Below are positions 59,526 through 64,000 of a stretch of DNA of 64,000 nt, piece by piece (the first letter of the stretch is position 1; the number at the start of each line of letters is the position of its first letter). The notes under the pieces are model-generated. The model saw only the letters and a program-made list of their open reading frames with translations, was not told the origin of the DNA and did not search any database. Position numbers and translations under genes: made by a program. Source of the DNA: Bacillota bacterium (GTDB lineage Bacteria > Bacillota > Clostridia > Oscillospirales > Acutalibacteraceae); NCBI GenBank assembly GCA_023458755.1, contig JAEWYE010000028.1, positions 8,945 to 72,944 on the forward strand, given 5' to 3'.

Positions 59526-61115
59526 ATGATTAAAGTATCCGATTTAAGTTTGGGCTTTGACGGTCAAAACTTATTTTCTCACGTCAATCTTCTGTTTACG
59601 GCCGGTAACTGTTACGGTGTAATCGGTGCAAACGGCGCGGGAAAATCCACGTTTTTAAAGATACTTTCCGGTGAACTGGAGCCCACAAAAGGCGAGGTCG
59701 CCATCAACCCAAAACTGCGCATGTCGGTTTTAAAGCAGGACCATTACGCGTTTGACGCGTTTACTGTGCTGGAAACCATCATGCAGGGCAACCCCAGACT
59801 CTTTGAGGTGGCCAAGCAAAAGGACGAATTATACGCAAAAGAAGATTTCAGCGACGCGGACGGCGAACTTGCGGCGGACCTGGAAGCGGAATTTGCCGAA
59901 ATGAACGGATGGGATGCTGAAACCGAAGCAGGCAAACTTTTACAGGGCTTAGGTCTTGACACGTCCATGCTCTACTCACAGATGAGTTCCTTGACCGGCA
60001 GCGAAAAAGTGAAGGTTCTGCTTGCGCAGGCTCTGTTTGGTCAACCGGATATTATTCTGTTGGACGAGCCGACGAACGGTCTGGATGTCAAATCAATTAT
60101 GTGGCTTGAAAATTTCCTTTCAGAATTTATTGGCACGGTTATCGTCGTATCGCATGACCGCTATTTTCTAAATGATGTCTGCACCCATATTGTAGATATT
60201 GATTACACAAAAATCAAGCTTTACGTCGGCAACTACGACTTCTGGTACGAATCCAGTCAGTTGATGCAGCGTATCATGCGGGATCAGAATAAAAAGGCGG
60301 AAGATAAAATCAAGGAGCTGCAAAACTTTATTCAGCGCTTTTCCGCCAACAAGTCAAAATCCAGACAGGCAACTTCCCGTAAAAAGCTGCTCGATAAAAT
60401 TTCGGTGGAGGAAATGCCCGCGTCATCCCGCCGTTACCCGTATGTTGGATTCCAGATGGACCGCGAGCCGGGCAAGGAAATCCTGACTGTAGAAAACCTC
60501 AGCAAAACGGTGGATGGCGTAAAGGTGCTCAACCATGTCAGCTTCCGCGTGAACAAGGGCGATAAAATCGCGTTTGTCAGTAATAACGAAATCGCCAATA
60601 CGACGCTGTTTAAAATTTTGATGGAAGAACTCGAACCGGATGAAGGCAGCTTCAAATGGGGTGTCAGCACCAGTCAGTCCTATTTCCCGCAGGATAACTC
60701 CGCATTCTTTAATGATTGTGAAATGAGTATTATCAAGTGGCTGGAGCAATATTCGAAGGATACCACCGAAACCTATCTTCGCGGCTTTTTGGGAAAAATG
60801 CTTTTTTCCGGTGAGGATGTGCAAAAGCCCGTCAATGTGCTTTCCGGCGGAGAAAAGGTGCGCTGTATGCTGAGCCGCATGATGATGTTCGGCTCCAACG
60901 TGCTGATACTGGATCAGCCGACCAACCATTTGGATTTGGAGTCCATTACCGCTGTAAACAACGGTCTGATGGACTTTAAGGGAATTTTGCTGTTTGCTTC
61001 TCATGACCACCAGTTCGTGCAGACAATCGCAAACCGTGTCATCGAGATTAAGGAAGAGGGCGTGGTGGACAGAATGACCACCTACGACGAATATTTGGAA
61101 ACGATGCAAGGCTGA
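59526..61115 (+). CDS. ABC-F family ATPase (YbiT/YkpA-like)
   Basis: 529 aa soluble protein with two ABC domains and no membrane helix. Domain 1 has IGANGAGKSTFLKILSGE and IILLDEPTNGLD; its signature is SLTGSEKVKV. The linker is charged (QNFIQRFSANKSKSRQATSR). Domain 2 has an unusual Walker A, FVSNNEIANTTLFKI (Asn where Lys is expected), signature NVLSGGEKVRCML and Walker B LILDQPTNHLDLES (Gln for Glu). ABC-F proteins act on the ribosome. GGAGG fixes ATG 59526. The long leader hints at translational control. Confidence 0.92.
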   Translation: MIKVSDLSLGFDGQNLFSHVNLLFTAGNCYGVIGANGAGKSTFLKILSGELEPTKGEVAINPKLRMSVLKQDHYAFDAFTVLETIMQGNPRLFEVAKQKDELYAKEDFSDADGELAADLEAEFAEMNGWDAETEAGKLLQGLGLDTSMLYSQMSSLTGSEKVKVLLAQALFGQPDIILLDEPTNGLDVKSIMWLENFLSEFIGTVIVVSHDRYFLNDVCTHIVDIDYTKIKLYVGNYDFWYESSQLMQRIMRDQNKKAEDKIKELQNFIQRFSANKSKSRQATSRKKLLDKISVEEMPASSRRYPYVGFQMDREPGKEILTVENLSKTVDGVKVLNHVSFRVNKGDKIAFVSNNEIANTTLFKILMEELEPDEGSFKWGVSTSQSYFPQDNSAFFNDCEMSIIKWLEQYSKDTTETYLRGFLGKMLFSGEDVQKPVNVLSGGEKVRCMLSRMMMFGSNVLILDQPTNHLDLESITAVNNGLMDFKGILLFASHDHQFVQTIANRVIEIKEEGVVDRMTTYDEYLETMQG

Positions 61116-61218
61116 TTTTATATCAGTGTAACAAGATAGCAATCTCAACGCCTTTTATAGCTAGCGGGGACGCATGGATTTCTACCGTTTATTAAAATTC
61201 TATTTTGAGGTGATTTAC

Positions 61219-61692
61219 ATGTCCGTTGAATCGGTAAAGGAGTATTTGAAACCGTACGGCAAAGTGGACGCGGTTCAGGAATTCGATGTTTCCAGTGCCA
61301 CCGTGGAGCTTGCCGCGCAGGCGCTTGGTGTTGAACCTGCCCGTATTGCCAAAACAATTTCGCTTAAGGATGAGGAAGGTTGCATCTTGGTGGTTGCCGC
61401 CGGCGACGCCAAAATTGACAACTCCAAATTCAAAGCGGAATTTCATATGAAAGCAAAAATGCTGGCCCCCGAGGAAACGGTAGCACTTACCGGCCATGCA
61501 ATTGGCGGAATCTGCCCGTTTGACAATCCCGCTGGTGCAAGGGCGTATTTGGATGTTTCGCTCAAACGGTTCGAAACGGTTTTTCCGGCATGCGGCAGCA
61601 GCAATTCGGCAATTGAATTGACTTGTGAGGAACTGGAACGGTGTTCACGCAGCTTAAGATGGGTAGATGTCTGCAAAAACTGGAACGAATAA
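61219..61692 (+). CDS. YbaK/EbsC-type aminoacyl-tRNA deacylase
   Basis: 157 aa single-domain protein of the YbaK/ProX family, which hydrolyses mischarged tRNAs in trans. Motifs: TVELAAQALGVEPARIAKTI, SKFKAEFHMKAKML, and ALTGHAIGGICPFDNPAGAR. The GGICPF segment is diagnostic. GAGGTGATT just before ATG 61219 decides the start. manA follows 32 bases later. Exact tRNA substrate is not predictable. Confidence 0.92.
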   Translation: MSVESVKEYLKPYGKVDAVQEFDVSSATVELAAQALGVEPARIAKTISLKDEEGCILVVAAGDAKIDNSKFKAEFHMKAKMLAPEETVALTGHAIGGICPFDNPAGARAYLDVSLKRFETVFPACGSSNSAIELTCEELERCSRSLRWVDVCKNWNE

Positions 61693-61724
61693 ATGGAATC
61701 AACAACAGGAAAGAGAGCGAACGT

Positions 61725-62681
61725 ATGGAAATTATCAAATTGGAACCCGCCTTTAAAGATTATCTTTGGGGCGGAACCAAATTAAGAACACTCTACAACA
61801 AAAAATGTGATTACGATAAGGTAGCCGAAAGCTGGGAGCTTTCTACCCACAGCGCGGGCGAAAGCACCATCGCGTCCGGTGCCTATAAGGGATTGAAATT
61901 AAGCGAATACTTTGCTAAAGTCGGAAAATCCGCCATAGGTAAACATTGTGAAGCATTTCCGCAGTTTCCGGTGCTCATTAAGTTTATTGACGCCAAGCAG
62001 CCTCTCTCCATTCAGGTACACCCCAGCGATGAATACGCCATGCGTGTGGAAAAGGAATACGGAAAAACCGAAATGTGGTATATTCTGGACTGCGAGGAAA
62101 ACGCGTCGCTCTATTTCGGCGTAAACCGCGAAATCTCCAAAGAAGAGTTCCGCGCAAGAATCGCGGATAACACGATTCTCGATGTTCTCAATAAAGTGCC
62201 CGTTCACAAAGGAGACATGTTCTTTATTGAAGCCGGAACCATTCACGCAATTGGCGCGGGTATTATTATTTGTGAAATTCAGCAGAATTCCAATACAACA
62301 TACCGCGTCTATGATTATGACCGCCGGGATGCCAACGGCAACACGCGTGAACTGCATATTGATAAGGCCATGGATGTCTGTACGCTGACTCCGTCCAGCA
62401 ATAACGCACAGGGGCAGGAAGAACAATTTGAAGGATACTCCAAACGCCGTTTGGCAAGCTGTACGTATTTTACAACATGCCTGTTCTGTGTAAGGAAGTC
62501 CTGCACGCTGCAAATCACGGAGGATTCTTTTTGCTCCCTTGTGTTCACGCAGGGGAAAGGCACAGTATCGTCTGACGAAACCAAGTGTGAATTTGAAAAA
62601 GGCGAAAGCTATTTTGTCCCTGCCGGACAGGGTACAGTTACCGTGAGCGGTGACTGTGCGTTTATTTTAACAACCGTCTGA
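61725..62681 (+). CDS. manA: Mannose-6-phosphate isomerase, class I
   Basis: 318 aa zinc enzyme interconverting mannose-6-phosphate and fructose-6-phosphate. Metal ligands are seen in IQVHPSDEYA (Gln, His), GKTEMWYILD (Glu) and GTIHAIGAGI (His). It starts EPAFKDYLWGGTKLRTLYNK, typical of the short Firmicute type. The C-terminal beta-barrel contains CTYFTTCLF and a Gly-rich end. ATG 61725; the ribosome site GGAAAGAG is moderate. Confidence 0.94.
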   Translation: MEIIKLEPAFKDYLWGGTKLRTLYNKKCDYDKVAESWELSTHSAGESTIASGAYKGLKLSEYFAKVGKSAIGKHCEAFPQFPVLIKFIDAKQPLSIQVHPSDEYAMRVEKEYGKTEMWYILDCEENASLYFGVNREISKEEFRARIADNTILDVLNKVPVHKGDMFFIEAGTIHAIGAGIIICEIQQNSNTTYRVYDYDRRDANGNTRELHIDKAMDVCTLTPSSNNAQGQEEQFEGYSKRRLASCTYFTTCLFCVRKSCTLQITEDSFCSLVFTQGKGTVSSDETKCEFEKGESYFVPAGQGTVTVSGDCAFILTTV

Positions 62682-62695
62682 TTGAACAGAATCAT

Positions 62696-62732
62696 AAAAA
62701 AGCTGCCGAGGAAATTCTCCGGCAGCTTTTGT
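62696..62732. terminator. Bidirectional terminator manA / nitroreductase
   Basis: AAAAAGCTGCCG pairs with CGGCAGCTTTT around a short loop. It lies between convergent genes with A and T tracts on each side. Confidence 0.85.
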
Positions 62733-62755
62733 TATGTAAGACAGAATGCACTTTG

Positions 62756-63292
62756 TTACATAATGTAGTTGATATCATCTTCGCGGCGCGGCGCGGCGGC
62801 TGAAGGCAGTTCTGCGGGATAGCCGACTGTCACGCAGGCAACCGGAAAATATCCCTGAGGCAGATGAAGCTGCTCCAAAATTTCAGGCGTGTGAATTCCC
62901 ACAGCGGAAGCAATATAACAAGTTCCAAGGCCGTATGCGTGTGCGGCAGTCATAAGATTCATCATGGCGCAGGCAGCGTCCTCCTGCCCGTGTTTCGCGT
63001 CTTTTGGCGCTGAAAATACAATGACGGTTGGCGCGTTATAAAACGGCGTGCGTTCGGGGTCAAAGCTGCGGCCGGTTTCTTTGAATAGTTTTTGAGTTGC
63101 GGCGGCAATCTCGTGCAGCAGCTTTTTATTTTGTATCACAGTCATATGCCTTGCCTGCTGACCCATGGCAGAAGGCGCATATCTTGCGGTTAACAGAATA
63201 TCGGAAAGCTCCTCGTCTGAGATTTGTTCTGTGCGATAAGCCCTAACTGAGCGGCGCTCCAGTAAAGCATCAATCGTATGGCTTGTAATCAT
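62756..63292 (-). CDS. Nitroreductase family protein
   Basis: 178 aa FMN-dependent oxidoreductase of the NfsB/nitroreductase fold. Motifs: LLERRSVRAYRTEQISDEEL (N-terminal FMN phosphate site), RYAPSAMGQQARHMTVIQNK, and AAHAYGLGTCYIAS near the C terminus. Natural substrate is not predictable. GAGGAGG fixes ATG 63292. A near-consensus promoter with a palindrome in its spacer lies upstream, and a CCGCTTG/CAAGCGG stem-loop is in the leader at 63318-63336. Confidence 0.92.
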   Translation of the reverse strand: MITSHTIDALLERRSVRAYRTEQISDEELSDILLTARYAPSAMGQQARHMTVIQNKKLLHEIAAATQKLFKETGRSFDPERTPFYNAPTVIVFSAPKDAKHGQEDAACAMMNLMTAAHAYGLGTCYIASAVGIHTPEILEQLHLPQGYFPVACVTVGYPAELPSAAAPRREDDINYIM

Positions 63293-63355
63293 TATGAAGT
63301 ACCTCCTCGTGGATAACCGCTTGTGCAGCAAGCGGCAATCTGTAAAATTGTTTCA

Positions 63356-63384
63356 ATTATAATACCATACCGGTATTTTGGCAA
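63356..63384 (-). promoter_or_regulatory. Sigma-A promoter of nitroreductase with internal palindrome
   Basis: On the minus strand TTGCCA, 17-base spacer, TATAAT. The spacer contains the 10-bp palindrome ATACCGGTAT (63367-63376) and AATACC/GGTATT symmetry around it. A repressor bound there would block the promoter. Confidence 0.65.
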
Positions 63385-63454
63385 TCAAAATTTCATTAAA
63401 ATAGGTAACTGAATCAGAAAATTTGAAAAATCGGTAGTATTTTGAGAAAAGGCA

Positions 63455-63482
63455 TTGACAAATCGCGGAATTTTGGTATAAT
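63455..63482 (+). promoter_or_regulatory. Consensus sigma-A promoter of tRNA genes
   Basis: TTGACA, 16-base spacer, TATAAT with an upstream TG: a full-consensus extended promoter. It lies 50 bases before tRNA-Gln, as expected for a stable-RNA unit. Confidence 0.85.
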
Positions 63483-63531
63483 AAATCCTGCTGTTTCAAA
63501 TGTATTCAAAATTATTTGGAACATTCCTTAT

Positions 63532-63605
63532 TGCGGTATTGTGTAATGGTAGCACGACAGACTCTGACTCTGTTTGTCTGGGTTCAAATCCTAGTACCGC
63601 AACCA
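63532..63605 (+). tRNA. tRNA-Gln (anticodon CUG)
   Basis: 74 bases with encoded CCA. Acceptor TGCGGTA pairs with TACCGCA, D stem GTG/CAC, anticodon stem ACAGA/TCTGT with loop CTCTGAC giving CTG, T stem CTGGG/CCTAG with loop TTCAAAT. Reads codon CAG. Confidence 0.93.
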
Positions 63606-63607
63606 TA

Positions 63608-63634
63608 CCCCGGTAATTTTCCGGGGCGTTTTTT
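63608..63634 (+). terminator. Intrinsic terminator between the two tRNA genes
   Basis: CCCCGG, 7-base loop, CCGGGG, then a six-T tract at 63629-63634. The tract ends exactly one base before the 5' end of tRNA-Pro. Confidence 0.75.
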
Positions 63635-63711
<77 letters not shown>

Positions 63712-63714
63712 TTG

Positions 63715-63746
63715 AAAAGACCGTCGACATTAGTCGGCGGTCTTTT
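63715..63746 (+). terminator. Terminator after tRNA-Pro
   Basis: AAAAGACCGTCGAC pairs with GTCGGCGGTCTTTT with one G-U pair and ends in TTTT. It closes the tRNA unit. Confidence 0.8.
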
Positions 63747-63777
63747 GCTATGCCAGCATTCATGCGGGACTATAACT

Positions 63778-63834
63778 AGGAAGTCCTATAAGGGCACTCC
63801 TGCTACTATTTTCACATCTTCTTATAGACTTCCT
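63778..63834. repeat. Imperfect inverted repeat after the tRNA genes
   Basis: AGGAAGTCCTATAAG (63778-63792) pairs with CTTATAGACTTCCT (63821-63834) with one bulged base; an outer GCCAGC/GCTGGC pair at 63752-63757 and 63838-63843 extends the symmetry. TTTT follows the right arm. No gene is visible between 63747 and 63930. Confidence 0.6.
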
Positions 63835-63930
63835 TTTGCTGGCCTGTTACAATAAAACTATATTCAAATCTGTATGAAAGATTAACTATTAAAAGTCAAG
63901 CCTGAAATTGAGGAAGGTGGAAAAAAGCAG

Positions 63931-64000
63931 ATGGTTAAAAAAGGGTATAGCAAAGCAGGCGTCCGGTTGAACGCCGCATCGGCTATTATGAGAAAATTAC
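63931..64000 (+). CDS. Start of an unidentified gene (3' partial), possibly PurM-like
   Basis: ATG 63931 has AGGAAGGTGG ten bases upstream and the frame stays open to the window end (23 codons, MVKKGYSKAGVRLNAASAIM). The YSKAGV start is reminiscent of AIR synthase (PurM), but this is far too short to decide. Confidence 0.4.
   Translation, partial: MVKKGYSKAGVRLNAASAIMRKL

Overview
This window is one continuous stretch of a moderate-GC Firmicute chromosome. It is most likely a motile member of class Clostridia. The evidence is a Bacillus/Clostridium-style fla/che order (FliY with CheC-like sites, a CheC/CheD pair, FlbD, FapA, the small TIGR02530-type protein), many TTG/GTG starts with strong Shine-Dalgarno sites, and a c-di-GMP toolkit without phosphotransferase-type sporulation genes. 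The gene order reminds me of Oscillospirales, but that placement is inference.

Region 1 (1-24757, all +) is a nearly unbroken fla/che run: flgC(partial)-fliE-F-G-H-I-J-K-flgD-TIGR02530-flgE-flbD | fliM-fliY-cheY-fliO-P-Q-R-flhB-flhA-fliA-flgF-like-flgG-fapA-cheC-cheD. It makes the basal body, export gate, ATPase, hook, switch, sigma-28 and CheY-P phosphatase/deamidase. It lacks motA, motB and fliL between flbD and fliM, where two hairpins and a possible promoter are found instead, and lacks flhF/flhG between flhA and fliA.

Region 2 (24891-28526, -) is the filament-cap and chaperone operon fliD-fliS-fliT-like, read from a good sigma-28 promoter. Region 3 (28800-41172) is signalling: an HD-GYP phosphodiesterase, then a minus-strand operon cheW-PilZ-cheW-MCP, a minus-strand FliK-like/FhlB pair, a plus-strand cheA-cheR-cheB operon with a sigma-28-like promoter, and a second MCP with a long Glu/Pro/Ala tail. 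Region 4 (41256-43468) has a 69-codon orphan gene and an EAL-CBS-GGDEF protein. Together with a membrane PAS-GGDEF protein at 54179-55729, c-di-GMP synthesis, breakdown and sensing are all encoded here.

Region 5 (43552-63292) is ordinary accessory and housekeeping content: GH36 alpha-galactosidase, YitT-type membrane protein, a heterodimeric ABC exporter next to a divergent AraC regulator, a DUF1653 protein, an AlkD-like protein, a MATE exporter, a CmpB-type membrane protein, an orphan ABC ATPase beside a split ThrE-type exporter, an ABC-F protein with a long leader, a YbaK-type deacylase, mannose-6-phosphate isomerase and a nitroreductase. The window ends with tRNA-Gln(CUG), tRNA-Pro(CGG) and the start of another gene. 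I see no CRISPR array, insertion sequence, prophage or integrase.

The most unusual signal is a roughly 105-115 residue module that occurs three times in tandem in the hook protein FlgE and apparently once more in the hook-cap protein FlgD encoded two genes upstream. Other items for follow-up are long perfect inverted repeats placed on promoters of c-di-GMP/chemotaxis genes, 11-bp-period direct repeats before the EAL-CBS-GGDEF gene, and sensorless chemoreceptors.
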